This document shows, piece by piece, positions 8,738 through 17,403 of a DNA stretch of 64,000 nt. The stretch lies in NCBI GenBank assembly GCA_034408855.1, contig JAWXCK010000294.1, positions 1 to 64,000 on the forward strand. The letters run 5' to 3'. The notes beneath the pieces are model-generated. The model was given only the letters and a program-made list of their open reading frames with translations, searched no databases and was not told where the DNA came from. A program made the translations under genes and the position numbers. Source of the DNA: JAIYDQ01 sp034408855 (GTDB lineage Bacteria > Planctomycetota > Planctomycetia > Pirellulales > Pirellulaceae). Position 1 is the first letter of the stretch; the number at the start of each line of letters is the position of its first letter.

Positions 8738-8783
8738 GTGAGCGGCACGGCGCTAGCCGCCGGTGCATTTGTAAAACCGGCGA
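8738..8783. repeat. GCTAGC-centred intergenic palindrome
   Basis: GTGAGCGGCACGGC, then GCTAGC, then CGCCGGTGC forms an imperfect palindrome, followed by a second CCGGCG half (8779-8784). Its position upstream of the dsbD-like gene suggests an intergenic repeat or a regulatory or terminator-like structure. From memory, similar GCTAGC-centred palindromes occur in other planctomycete genomes; I could not check this. Confidence 0.4.
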
Positions 8784-8810
8784 TCGGCAACCGCAATAGG
8801 ATCAATTGAG

Positions 8811-11300
8811 ATGATTGAGTCAGGAAAACCAAGAAGCCGATTGGCAAGGATTGCCTGCTGCTTTTTTGCTAGCATTCTGCTCGTTGGCAACGCGACAAAC
8901 CTCTTTGCGCAAACCAATAAAAAGCCATCCTTGGGATCGGCGCTCGGTGGAAAGAAAGCCAGCTTAGGTGCGTTTGGCGGCTTTGGCATTGCAGAACCAA
9001 GCTCCGGTGCGCCTTACAAGTTTAGCGCTCTGTATGAAGCGGAATCAGGCGGCCAGCGAGGACGTGTCCATCTCATGGTGACGCTTGAACCTGAGCATAC
9101 GATTTATTCTGTGACGCAACCCAAAGGCGGTCCGCTAGCGACCAAAATTGCAATTCTCACCAAGAACGTGAAACTCGAAGGTCCTTTTGTCGCGGAGAAC
9201 GAACCCAAGGTCAGCACCAACGAATCGGGATTTGAAGGAGTGCGCGTCGAGAAGCATTTCGACCAGGTGTCGTGGACAGCACCGGTCTCTTTTGCAAAGC
9301 CAGTTGCCGAAGGTGCTTCCCCACTTCAGCTTTCCGTCGACGGCCAAGTTTGCAAGGATGCCTGCATTCCTATCGACGGCGAAGCTGTCGAAGCCGAGTT
9401 TGGTGGTTTTTATGAAGTTGCAAAACCGGCGTCCGATGGCAAGGCCTTTCTCGATAAGGGCGCAAGAACGAGTTGGGTTGTAAAATTGTCAAAAAGTTCC
9501 GCCAAGCCTGGTGAGACGGTCGATTTGATCCTGTCGTCAGATACCGATCCTAAATTCTATATCTATGCAGTCCGGCCAAAGGACCAACTTACCGAGTCAA
9601 GCACGATCATCGCATTGTCTAAGAAAAGCTCGCTGTTGGCGGGAGAGCCAAAACCGAACGAGCCGCCGATCACGAAGGAGTTGATTCCCGGTTCACTGAG
9701 CGTCTCATATCACAACGCAAAGACCCAATGGATCATCCCTCTTACGATACCGGCAGATAGCGTCGATGGGATTTATCCGATCGAAGGCTACGTCGGTTAT
9801 CAAGCGTGCAATGTTGACGTTTGCGAAGAACCGTTGGGGATAAAATTCTCGGGCGAGCTTCACGTTGATAAAAAGGGCGATGCGCAGAATACACAGCAAT
9901 TTGCCATCGAAAAAGTGCCGTACGCGACTGTCGTCAAATTGCCCTCGCGATTGACTTGGATCGATGAAGCTTCTGCCGACAAAGCGAGTGTTCGCCCTTT
10001 GGCAGCGGTACTAAGTTTACCGACCTTACTAAGCAAGTTTGCACTCGCGCTGCTCGGTGGTTTTATTTTGAACTTGATGCCATGCGTGCTCCCAGTCATC
10101 GGCTTGAAGGTGCTCAGCTTCGTCAACGAAGGCAAACAAGGTGGTTCGAGCGTGACGATGCTGAATATTTGGTACATCGCAGGAATACTCAGCGTTTTCA
10201 TGGCACTCGCGTTTTTGACGATCGGGTTCCGCGCGATTACCGGCGAAAGTTTTGGCTGGGGCGAGCAATTCGGAAATTTTGGAATGCGGATTGGATTAAC
10301 GATTCTCATGTTTGCGATGTCGCTCAGCTTTCTCGGTGTTTGGGAAATTCCCATCCCAGGTTTTGCAACGAGCCAAAATTCATCCGATCTAATGCGACGA
10401 GAAGGACCGATTGGAGCCTATTTCAAAGGCTTGCTGACGACCGTCCTCGCGACGCCTTGTGCCGCCCCCGGTCTCGGGGCCGTTTTTTCTGTTACCATCG
10501 ATCAGCCCGCTTGGGTTATTCTCGCAATGTACTTCGGCGTCGGTTTAGGAATGAGTCTTCCTTACATCACTATCGCATGTTGGCCCAGCGCGATCGGTTT
10601 TTTGCCGAAGCCGGGCGCATGGATGCAAACGCTGAAGGAAGTTCTAGCGTTCCCTATGTTGTTATCGGTCGTCTGGTTTGTTTCACAGTTTACCGACGCC
10701 TATCGTATTGCGATCGTAACGATGCTGATCTTCGTCTGGATGGCTTGTTGGTGGATCGGTAAAGTCCCAGTGTGGTCGGAATGGAAAACAAAGTTCACAC
10801 ATTGGGGATTGGCCATTTCGTTCTGCACCATTGCGACAATGGCGTCGTTGCACTATCTCGGACCCAAAAAGCAAATCATCGACTGGGTTCCTTATTCATC
10901 GGCAGCGTTAGCCAAATATCAAGCCGAAGGCAAAACGGTGATGATCGACTTTACGGCCCAGTGGTGTGCCAATTGCAAGCTCAATTTGTGGGCGGTGATC
11001 GAGACTGCCGAGATCGCCAAAGTCATTGAAGAACAAAATATCGTACCGATGCTGGCCGACTGGACCGACCGATCGTTGGCAGTGAAGCAAAAATTGAATG
11101 AGCTTCGGAGCGCTTCGATTCCTGTCTTGGCGATCTACCCAGCCGGCAAACAAGATGAGCCAATTGTACTTCGCGATCAATTGACGATCTCCGGATTGAA
11201 GGCTGCACTTCTTAGAGCAGGACCAAGCCAAAGTAACGTAGACAACGGCAAGAAAATGACGCGAGTTCCTGTAAGCACCTTTAGCGAGCCTAGGCGATGA
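8811..11300 (+). CDS. DsbD-type thiol:disulfide interchange protein
   Basis: The 829-residue protein has the three-part DsbD layout: a signal peptide and duplicated periplasmic DsbC-like N-terminal domains (with DGQVCKDACIPI and GYQACNVDVCEEP Cys pairs), a central CcdA-like membrane domain with Cys425 (NLMPCVLP) and Cys550 (ATPCAAPG), and a C-terminal thioredoxin domain with W-C719-A-N-C722-K. It moves electrons from cytoplasmic thioredoxin to periplasmic proteins such as cytochrome c or sulfatase maturation partners. Two DsbC-like copies make the N-terminal part longer than in E. coli DsbD. Its stop overlaps an ATG of the next gene (ATGA). Confidence 0.9.
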   Translation: MIESGKPRSRLARIACCFFASILLVGNATNLFAQTNKKPSLGSALGGKKASLGAFGGFGIAEPSSGAPYKFSALYEAESGGQRGRVHLMVTLEPEHTIYSVTQPKGGPLATKIAILTKNVKLEGPFVAENEPKVSTNESGFEGVRVEKHFDQVSWTAPVSFAKPVAEGASPLQLSVDGQVCKDACIPIDGEAVEAEFGGFYEVAKPASDGKAFLDKGARTSWVVKLSKSSAKPGETVDLILSSDTDPKFYIYAVRPKDQLTESSTIIALSKKSSLLAGEPKPNEPPITKELIPGSLSVSYHNAKTQWIIPLTIPADSVDGIYPIEGYVGYQACNVDVCEEPLGIKFSGELHVDKKGDAQNTQQFAIEKVPYATVVKLPSRLTWIDEASADKASVRPLAAVLSLPTLLSKFALALLGGFILNLMPCVLPVIGLKVLSFVNEGKQGGSSVTMLNIWYIAGILSVFMALAFLTIGFRAITGESFGWGEQFGNFGMRIGLTILMFAMSLSFLGVWEIPIPGFATSQNSSDLMRREGPIGAYFKGLLTTVLATPCAAPGLGAVFSVTIDQPAWVILAMYFGVGLGMSLPYITIACWPSAIGFLPKPGAWMQTLKEVLAFPMLLSVVWFVSQFTDAYRIAIVTMLIFVWMACWWIGKVPVWSEWKTKFTHWGLAISFCTIATMASLHYLGPKKQIIDWVPYSSAALAKYQAEGKTVMIDFTAQWCANCKLNLWAVIETAEIAKVIEEQNIVPMLADWTDRSLAVKQKLNELRSASIPVLAIYPAGKQDEPIVLRDQLTISGLKAALLRAGPSQSNVDNGKKMTRVPVSTFSEPRR

Positions 11301-11327
11301 ACCGATTATATGGTTATTGTTCACTCG

Positions 11328-11444
11328 TAGGCTGTGAAATTATCGATGCGCTTCGTCCCAACGTCGCCTTTCGCTCCGCGGAAGTGCGTATCGTTAACGC
11401 CACCTTCGCGGAGCGAAAGGCGACAATGATAAATTCAGAGCCTA
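11328..11444. repeat. MITE-like palindromic element, copy 1
   Basis: Near-matching terminal inverted repeats (GGCTGTGAAATTATC at the left, GATAAATTCAGAGCC at the right) are bounded by TA on both sides, as for Tc1/mariner or IS630-type target sites. Inside is a 24-base inverted repeat (11363-11386 and 11401-11424, two mismatches; core CCTTTCGCTCCGCG) around a 14-base loop containing CGTTAACG. A second copy lies at about 37733-37853 with its flanks in the opposite orientation. The element falls on the start region of the next gene. Confidence 0.75.
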
Positions 11445-12007
11445 TCCGCGAAAAATCGTTGAAACTTTGGCAATGCATTTTGGCACTCGCCATTTGCTTG
11501 CTTGGTAATGTTCTTTTGTTCGCTGAAACGCCAGTCGATGGCGAGAAGCCTAAGCCGACGCTCACAGCGGAAGAGGAAGCCAAAGCTGCTCAAGAGAAAC
11601 GAGCCCGAGAGTTAGCTAAACTCCGCGGCGAGATCACTTTTGATGATCTCAAGTTTGATATCGAGAAGGATGGGATCTTTGAAGATTCGATGCTGACCGA
11701 TTCCATTCGTGCTCTTCACGAAAAGAAAGTTCGCATTCGTGGCTTCATGCTCCCGTCGTCGGTCTTTCAAACCAAAGGGATCAAGAATTTTGTGCTGGTA
11801 CGTGATAACAAAGAATGCTGCTTCGGCCCTGGTGCGGCAATCTACGATTGCATCATGGTCGAAATGGCTCCCGGCAAAACAACCGACTACCAAGACTTAC
11901 GCGTGATGACTGTCAGCGGTGTTTTGTCGATCGATACCGAGTCGTATCAATTTCCCGACGGCGGCCATTACGCGATCTTCAAACTGATAGCGACCGAGGC
12001 GAAATAG
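11426..12007 (+). CDS. Exported DUF3299-like protein; start codon inside a mobile repeat
   Basis: From ATG 11426 the protein is 193 residues with a signal peptide (LKLWQCILALAICLLG NVLLFA), a charged helix and a C-terminal domain with RIRGFMLPSSVFQTKGI, NKECCFGPGA and the GVLSIDTE strand. That pattern resembles DUF3299-type periplasmic proteins. An earlier in-frame ATG (11297) overlaps the dsbD-like stop but would add 43 residues encoded by the MITE-like element, which is unlikely in front of a signal peptide. A TTG at 11459 would give an ordinary signal peptide. The CC pair and the neighbouring DsbD-like gene hint at redox or metal function, which is inference. Confidence 0.7.
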   Translation: MINSEPIREKSLKLWQCILALAICLLGNVLLFAETPVDGEKPKPTLTAEEEAKAAQEKRARELAKLRGEITFDDLKFDIEKDGIFEDSMLTDSIRALHEKKVRIRGFMLPSSVFQTKGIKNFVLVRDNKECCFGPGAAIYDCIMVEMAPGKTTDYQDLRVMTVSGVLSIDTESYQFPDGGHYAIFKLIATEAK

Positions 12008-12049
12008 GTTGCTCGCTATTGAATAAAGTCAGCGTCATGTGGCTAGGTT

Positions 12050-13183
12050 TTACTCTTCCACGAGAATCCGAAGCATACGGCGCAGCGGCTCGGCGGCACC
12101 CCATAACAACTGATCGCCGACGATGAATGCAGAGAGGAACCGCCCTCGGTTATCGCTGCCCAATTCAAGCTTTCTTAAACGACCGACAGGACAATCCAGA
12201 CCGCCAGTTACGGCTACCGGCGTGAGCTGCTTCAACGACGCTTCTTTCGTGTTGGGAACGACTTTGGCCCACGGATTGGCCTCTGCCAACATATTTTCAA
12301 TTTCATTCAGCGGTACATTCTTCTTGAGACAAAGGGTAATCGCTTGTGAATGGCATCGCATGGCACCGATTCGAACGCAGAGTCCATCGACCGGAATCGT
12401 TCCCGGTGCCAAGCCGAGAATCTTATTCGTCTCCGTTGGTCCTTTCCATTCTTCTTTGCTTTGACCATGTTCAAGATCTTTATCGATCCAAGGAATCAAG
12501 CTTCCCGCTAACGGAACTCCGAAATTGTTGACCGGAAATGCGTCGTCTCGCAAGGTCTCTGCGACGGTTCGATCGATTTCAAGAATTGCCGAAGCAGGGT
12601 TGTCTAAGGCCTTAGCGACCGACGCATGGGCTGTTCCCATTTGCGTCAGCAATTCTCGCATATTCTGTGCTCCGGCTCCTGAAGCTGCTTGATAAGTCAT
12701 GCTCGTAAGCCAATCAACTAAATCGTGCTTAAATAGTCCGTGCAGCGACATCAGCATCAGCGATACCGTGCAGTTGCCGCCGATATAATCTTTGATACCT
12801 CGTGAAACGCCGTCTCGAATCACATGATCGTTTACCGGATCAAGAATGATGATCGCATCGTCTTTCATTCTGAGCGTCGATGCGGCATCGATCCAGTAAC
12901 CTTTCCACCCCTTGTCTCGCAGTTGCGGATAGACTTCGTTGGTATAATCACCGCCTTGGCAGGTAATCACGATGTCCATTTTCGAGAGGCTGGCGATATC
13001 CATCGCCGATAGCAAAGCCCCTGACTCTTGGCCGCCAAGTTTTGGTCCTTGGCCACCTGCGTTGGACGTGCTGAAAAAGACCGGTTCCACGACCGAAAAA
13101 TCGTTCTCTTCGGTCATCCGCTGCATCAAAACAGACCCGACCATTCCTCGCCAACCGACAAAGCCAACCTTTTTCACGTTCAA
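12050..13183 (-). CDS. asd: Aspartate-semialdehyde dehydrogenase
   Basis: The 377-residue protein is of the proteobacterial (E. coli Asd) type: N-terminal NADP-binding GFVGWRGMVGSVLMQRM, catalytic Cys138 in GGNCTVS, and the conserved QAASGAGAQNMREL and MRCHSQA blocks. It reduces aspartyl phosphate to aspartate semialdehyde for lysine/diaminopimelate, threonine and methionine synthesis. It stands alone, converging with the plus-strand gene that ends at 12007. Length and motifs are complete. Confidence 0.95.
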   Translation of the reverse strand: MNVKKVGFVGWRGMVGSVLMQRMTEENDFSVVEPVFFSTSNAGGQGPKLGGQESGALLSAMDIASLSKMDIVITCQGGDYTNEVYPQLRDKGWKGYWIDAASTLRMKDDAIIILDPVNDHVIRDGVSRGIKDYIGGNCTVSLMLMSLHGLFKHDLVDWLTSMTYQAASGAGAQNMRELLTQMGTAHASVAKALDNPASAILEIDRTVAETLRDDAFPVNNFGVPLAGSLIPWIDKDLEHGQSKEEWKGPTETNKILGLAPGTIPVDGLCVRIGAMRCHSQAITLCLKKNVPLNEIENMLAEANPWAKVVPNTKEASLKQLTPVAVTGGLDCPVGRLRKLELGSDNRGRFLSAFIVGDQLLWGAAEPLRRMLRILVEE

Positions 13184-13265
13184 TCCAAATCAAAATAGAA
13201 AACCAATGAATTAAGACTCAGCCATACTCCTGGCGAGTCCAAAAAACAGCTCTCGCTTTATCCCA

Positions 13266-14339
13266 CTATCCTAGCTTCTGGGCTCTTTCAAGAGAATCCG
13301 CGATCTCATGAGGTTCGCGAAATAGTGTCAGCGGAATGGCTCCCAAGCGTTTTATGAGCCGATCGTGACGGGTTCCATCGATCGGATGCTCATCCAGGTC
13401 GCGAATGAAGATGCCCAAAATCTGTTGCGGAAAGCGTTTGGCAACTTTGGCGTATATCTCGGGATCGCGTTCTCCCGAATCGCCGATCATCAGAAATTTT
13501 CGATACGGCATCCGTTTGAGCATCTGGGCAATAACTCCGGTTTTACTTTTTCGGCGAACGATACTCCATCGCTTAAAAACTTCGTCGCGGAGACGGAACC
13601 ATTTCAGATGCATACTCCCCTTTGGAAAACCATGGTCATCGATAAACGCCGTCAGCGGTCGATAGATCTGCCAAGGACTACTCGAAACATAGTGAAACAA
13701 CCCGCCGAGCTCTTCCCAATGACGGTAGACCTCTGCCATTCCAGCGATCGATTCAAACTCTTCGACAAAGGTCCGCGCCAGCATTCTGGAACGGCGAGTT
13801 ACGTCGGTTTGTTTGATCGTATCGTCAATGTCCGTAATGATGCTCACACCCGAGAGACCGGCAAGAAAAACAGAACCCGATGAAGCGCCGCATTCGAGGC
13901 CTGTCATAATCGAGAGCGTTTGTGCGGCTGGAGCACTTACATCGACCAAAGGAAGACCGGCAACGGGCATATCAATGCGACCTTGAAAGAGCCCGCTGCG
14001 ACGACTCCGCTGACGAATCCGATAGCTAAACGCGTCATGCTGGACGCGCATCCGTTGTCCTACTTTTGGCGTCATTAAAAATCCGCTGACTCGCGATCGA
14101 AAAATATCGCTTGCGGACTGCTCGGGCGTTAGATGTAAGGCTCGTGTAAGGCCACGCAGCAGAAGTCGCTTGGAAAAAGGGAGCGGACGGTCGATGTAGA
14201 CCTGCCCTTGCACCTGAACTCGCCAAATCGGTCTCTTCGGATGCAAATACGCATAACTCGAATAGAGTTCGGACTGCAGTTCGGGTTCTGCGTAATTCTT
14301 GTCTTCGGGTGACATGACAAAATGCGTCGTAGACATCAA
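13266..14339 (-). CDS. App1-like phosphatase (DUF2183, HAD fold)
   Basis: The 357-residue protein has the DxDxT/V phosphatase motif as D170-I-D172-D-T, then YVSSSPWQIY and GDSGERDPEIY, the fingerprint of the DUF2183 domain of yeast App1 phosphatidate phosphatase and its bacterial relatives. An N-terminal domain of about 150 residues precedes the catalytic part. Substrate in bacteria is uncertain. Its start overlaps the purF stop by ATGA (14336-14339), so it is probably translated by coupling, though no metabolic link is evident. Confidence 0.85.
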   Translation of the reverse strand: MMSTTHFVMSPEDKNYAEPELQSELYSSYAYLHPKRPIWRVQVQGQVYIDRPLPFSKRLLLRGLTRALHLTPEQSASDIFRSRVSGFLMTPKVGQRMRVQHDAFSYRIRQRSRRSGLFQGRIDMPVAGLPLVDVSAPAAQTLSIMTGLECGASSGSVFLAGLSGVSIITDIDDTIKQTDVTRRSRMLARTFVEEFESIAGMAEVYRHWEELGGLFHYVSSSPWQIYRPLTAFIDDHGFPKGSMHLKWFRLRDEVFKRWSIVRRKSKTGVIAQMLKRMPYRKFLMIGDSGERDPEIYAKVAKRFPQQILGIFIRDLDEHPIDGTRHDRLIKRLGAIPLTLFREPHEIADSLERAQKLG

Positions 14340-15964
14340 ACCAGCGACACAGTCGCCCCTGTTGCTACATTGTTGGAACGCACCTCGTACGTACGATCCT
14401 CGTTACTACCATTTTTAAAATTCTGCAATGCAATCTGGTAAAGCTTCGTTCCGCAGGCCGTTGGATAATTGCCAGTGACACAAGCTTGGCAAAGATGTTC
14501 CGGCGGCATCTGAACCGCTCGAGCGATAGACGCTACCGGCAGGTAGCGAAGTGAGTCGCATCCCAATTGCGCCGCCATACGTTCCTCACTAGCTCGGGTA
14601 AGCTCGTTGTTTTCGAGGAATTTCGGGGCAAATAGTTCGTTGATCGTCGACATGTCAATGCCGTAGAAGCAGGGGGCGACAATCGGTGGGCACGCAACGC
14701 GAACATGTATTTCCTTCGCACCGCCCATTTCGCGAATTCGATGCAATAAGACCTTCATCGTAGTCGATCGCACGATCGAATCTTCCACGAGAAAGACTCG
14801 CTTGCCTTCTAAAACTTCGCGAAGTGGCGTGTACTTGCTCGAAGCCTTGGCATTTCGCGCCCGGCCACCTTCGATAAACGTTCGCCCGCTGTAACGATTG
14901 CGAATCAAGCCTTCGCGCGATGGTATTCCAAGTTGGAAGGCCATCGAGTCCGCCGCGGCTTTACTCGTGTCGGGAACCGGTACAACAATAGTGTCTTCGT
15001 CGATCACTACTTTGCCTTCGGCTCGTTCCATATTGGCTAGTTCGACCCCGAGCTGGGTACGAGACAGATAGACGCTTCGATCATCGAGCGTACTGGCGAC
15101 GTTCGCAAAGTAAATCCATTCGAAAAAGCAATGCTTAGGTGGCAAGGGATCCGCGAAGCGTTCGACACGAAATCCGTCAGCGGATACGAATATGGCATGT
15201 CCAGGCGGTAAGGACTTGATCGATTCGCGAGGAAAGGACAGGTTTAGCAAGGCAACGCTCTCGCTGGCCGCGGCAAAGATAGGGCCATCTACGGCATAGC
15301 ACATCGGTTTTATTCCAAGTGGATCTCGCGCGACTAGCATCTCGCCTTTGGCGTTCAGAAGGGCCAGCGAATAGGCTCCATCAAACTGTATCGAAGCGTC
15401 TTTAAAAACGTCGACCAGCGATCGACTACTGGATCCTACATCCGACAACTGCCGACCAAGCTCGTGCATGATGATTTCGGTATCGGTATCGCGAGCTAGA
15501 TGATGTTCGCCATCCCGAGTTAGTCGCTCACGAAGTTCGTCGTAATTGGCAAGCTGTCCATTGAAACAAAAGCTAAACCATTTGTGTTTGTGGATATGCT
15601 GGCGTTCGAAAGGTTGAGCGTACGATTTATCATCTTGACCGCACGTTGCATATCGAACATGGCCGATCGCCGCGCATCCAGCATACTGTTGCATCAACGC
15701 TTCACTTTTTCCGCGATGAGACAAACGAAAGACTTCGCTGACCGAACCAACGTCTTTCATCGTATCGAGCAAAAGCGAACGGTCGGGATTGAACGTAGTC
15801 ATCCCAGCGGCGAGCTGACCGCGGTTTTGAATGTCTTGCAGCATTCGCGGAAGCAACCGCGAAATTTCGTTGCGCTCATTTTCTGGAAAGATCGGGCTAA
15901 TGCCGCCTTTAGCCATGTAGTAAATGGCCGCAACGCCGCACTCGTGGTGTAATTCGCTCATCAT
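14336..15964 (-). CDS. purF: Amidophosphoribosyltransferase-like protein (PurF family)
   Basis: The class II glutamine amidotransferase domain starts MMSELHHECGVAAIYY, with Cys9 as the nucleophile exposed after processing. The RGQLAAG, HVRYAT and FCFNGQLANY blocks follow. The C-terminal phosphoribosyltransferase domain has VFLVEDSIVRSTTMKVLL (the PRPP loop) and a CQACVTGNYP end. It transfers glutamine amide nitrogen to PRPP, the first step of purine synthesis. The tandem ATGs at 15964/15961 are chosen because an upstream TTG would bury the catalytic Cys behind 48 residues. It is longer than E. coli PurF and somewhat divergent, so a paralogue is possible. Confidence 0.85.
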   Translation of the reverse strand: MMSELHHECGVAAIYYMAKGGISPIFPENERNEISRLLPRMLQDIQNRGQLAAGMTTFNPDRSLLLDTMKDVGSVSEVFRLSHRGKSEALMQQYAGCAAIGHVRYATCGQDDKSYAQPFERQHIHKHKWFSFCFNGQLANYDELRERLTRDGEHHLARDTDTEIIMHELGRQLSDVGSSSRSLVDVFKDASIQFDGAYSLALLNAKGEMLVARDPLGIKPMCYAVDGPIFAAASESVALLNLSFPRESIKSLPPGHAIFVSADGFRVERFADPLPPKHCFFEWIYFANVASTLDDRSVYLSRTQLGVELANMERAEGKVVIDEDTIVVPVPDTSKAAADSMAFQLGIPSREGLIRNRYSGRTFIEGGRARNAKASSKYTPLREVLEGKRVFLVEDSIVRSTTMKVLLHRIREMGGAKEIHVRVACPPIVAPCFYGIDMSTINELFAPKFLENNELTRASEERMAAQLGCDSLRYLPVASIARAVQMPPEHLCQACVTGNYPTACGTKLYQIALQNFKNGSNEDRTYEVRSNNVATGATVSLV

Positions 15965-16154
15965 GATCCGTAAAATCGAGTTCAAAAAGCCGCCGGTGTC
16001 CCTAGATTGTATCTTGCATCGCCGTTTGAGCCAACCGCCGGAATATCCAGGCGAATCGTCAACCTCGATTGTTGCAGCCTTCAACCGACGTTAAAGTAAG
16101 TCGCCAACTAGAATGTTGAACGACGACCGCAATCGCCGAATTCCCTAGAATTTC

Positions 16155-17309
16155 ATGACAATCTCAGCACAACGCCAACAAACGATCAATGCCGCCGAAG
16201 TCTGGGTCGTCAAAGTCGGCTCGCGTGCCTTGACGACTCCGGAAAGCCGATTGGACCGAGAGCAAATCGAGAATCTTAGCAGCCAGCTTGCGGAATTGGT
16301 GAAACGAGGAAAGCGCGTCGTACTGGTCAGCAGCGGTGCCGTTGCCTCGGGTGTGGGACGATTAGGGCTGACAAGTCGCCCGAAGGATTTAGCAACATTA
16401 CAAGCCGTGGCAGCCGTTGGCCAAGCGGCCTTAATTCAAGCTTACGAGGAATGCCTCACACGACACGGTCATCATGCAGCCCAAGTTCTTCTGACGGCAT
16501 CGGATCTCGATGATCGCGTTCGCTATCTGAACGTTCGCAATACACTATTGAGCCTTCACACGATCGGAGCGATCCCAATCATTAACGAAAATGATACGGT
16601 CGCTGTCGATGAATTGAAAACCACCTTTGGTGACAACGACCGATTGGCCGCTATGGTTGCGGGGCTTTTTTCAAAGCCGATGTTGGTCATCCTCAGCGAT
16701 GTCAAAGGTCTTTACGATCGTGACCCGATCGATCCGGCAGCCCAGGTCCTGCATACGATTCCTGAAATCAATTCCTCCATCGAAGAACTTGTTCGCGACC
16801 GCAAGACTGGCGTTAGCAAAGGCGGGATGGCAAGCAAACTTGCAGCCGCGCGCTTTGTTACCGGGAGTGGTCAAAGTGTCATTATCGCTTGGGGCCGCGA
16901 GCCTCAAGTACTGCCACGATTGGCCGATGGGGAACTGATCGGCAGTCTTTTTCTTCCACAGCCTAAAGGCTTGACGCCTAAAAAGCGCTGGGTCGGATTC
17001 AGCGCTCAATGCGCTGGCCGCGTAGTCGTCGATGCCGGTGCCGCTCGAGCGATTGTCGAGCAAGGGAGCTCGTTGCTTGCCATCGGCATTCGCGCGATCT
17101 CGGGTATTTTCGAAAAAGGCGATCCGGTCGCCATCGTCGACGAGAACAATGTTGAACTGGCGCGAGGCCAGATCAACTACACGTCATCGCAGGTCGCCAA
17201 GATCATCGGTGTTCGCTCCGATGGCATCGAGAAAATACTCGGCGAGTGCCCCTACCAAGAGATCATTCACCGAGACAACTTGGCGCTGTCGCCGAAGAAT
17301 CGATCGTAA
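16155..17309 (+). CDS. proB: Glutamate 5-kinase
   Basis: The 384-residue protein has the amino acid kinase fold: VVKVGSRALT at the N-terminus, VVLVSSGAVASGVGRLG, the INENDTVAVDELKTTFGDND substrate segment and GVSKGGMASKLAAA. A C-terminal PUA domain (about 285-365) completes the long ProB form. It phosphorylates glutamate in the first step of proline synthesis and is normally feedback-inhibited by proline. proA is not adjacent. A hairpin after the stop (17371-17403) may terminate it. Confidence 0.95.
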   Translation: MTISAQRQQTINAAEVWVVKVGSRALTTPESRLDREQIENLSSQLAELVKRGKRVVLVSSGAVASGVGRLGLTSRPKDLATLQAVAAVGQAALIQAYEECLTRHGHHAAQVLLTASDLDDRVRYLNVRNTLLSLHTIGAIPIINENDTVAVDELKTTFGDNDRLAAMVAGLFSKPMLVILSDVKGLYDRDPIDPAAQVLHTIPEINSSIEELVRDRKTGVSKGGMASKLAAARFVTGSGQSVIIAWGREPQVLPRLADGELIGSLFLPQPKGLTPKKRWVGFSAQCAGRVVVDAGAARAIVEQGSSLLAIGIRAISGIFEKGDPVAIVDENNVELARGQINYTSSQVAKIIGVRSDGIEKILGECPYQEIIHRDNLALSPKNRS

Positions 17310-17370
17310 TTCCGACCCTTCCCGGCGATCACAATGCAAGCAACACTTGCTACTAGGCTCCCGCCTGTTG

Positions 17371-17403
17371 AAGGCCTCTTTTTGCCGAACAAAAAGCGAC
17401 CTT
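17371..17403. terminator. Hairpin between convergent genes, possible bidirectional terminator
   Basis: AAGG-CCT-CTTTTTG, a five-base loop, then CAAAAAG-CGA-CCTT forms a stem with one internal loop. It lies between proB (plus) and the next gene (minus), whose stop it touches. T-rich sequence follows on the plus strand (TTTATTT). Confidence 0.4.

Noticed and set aside
11297..11425. Extended start of the DUF3299-like protein
   Set aside because: The 43 added residues are coded by the MITE-like element and would precede a signal peptide.
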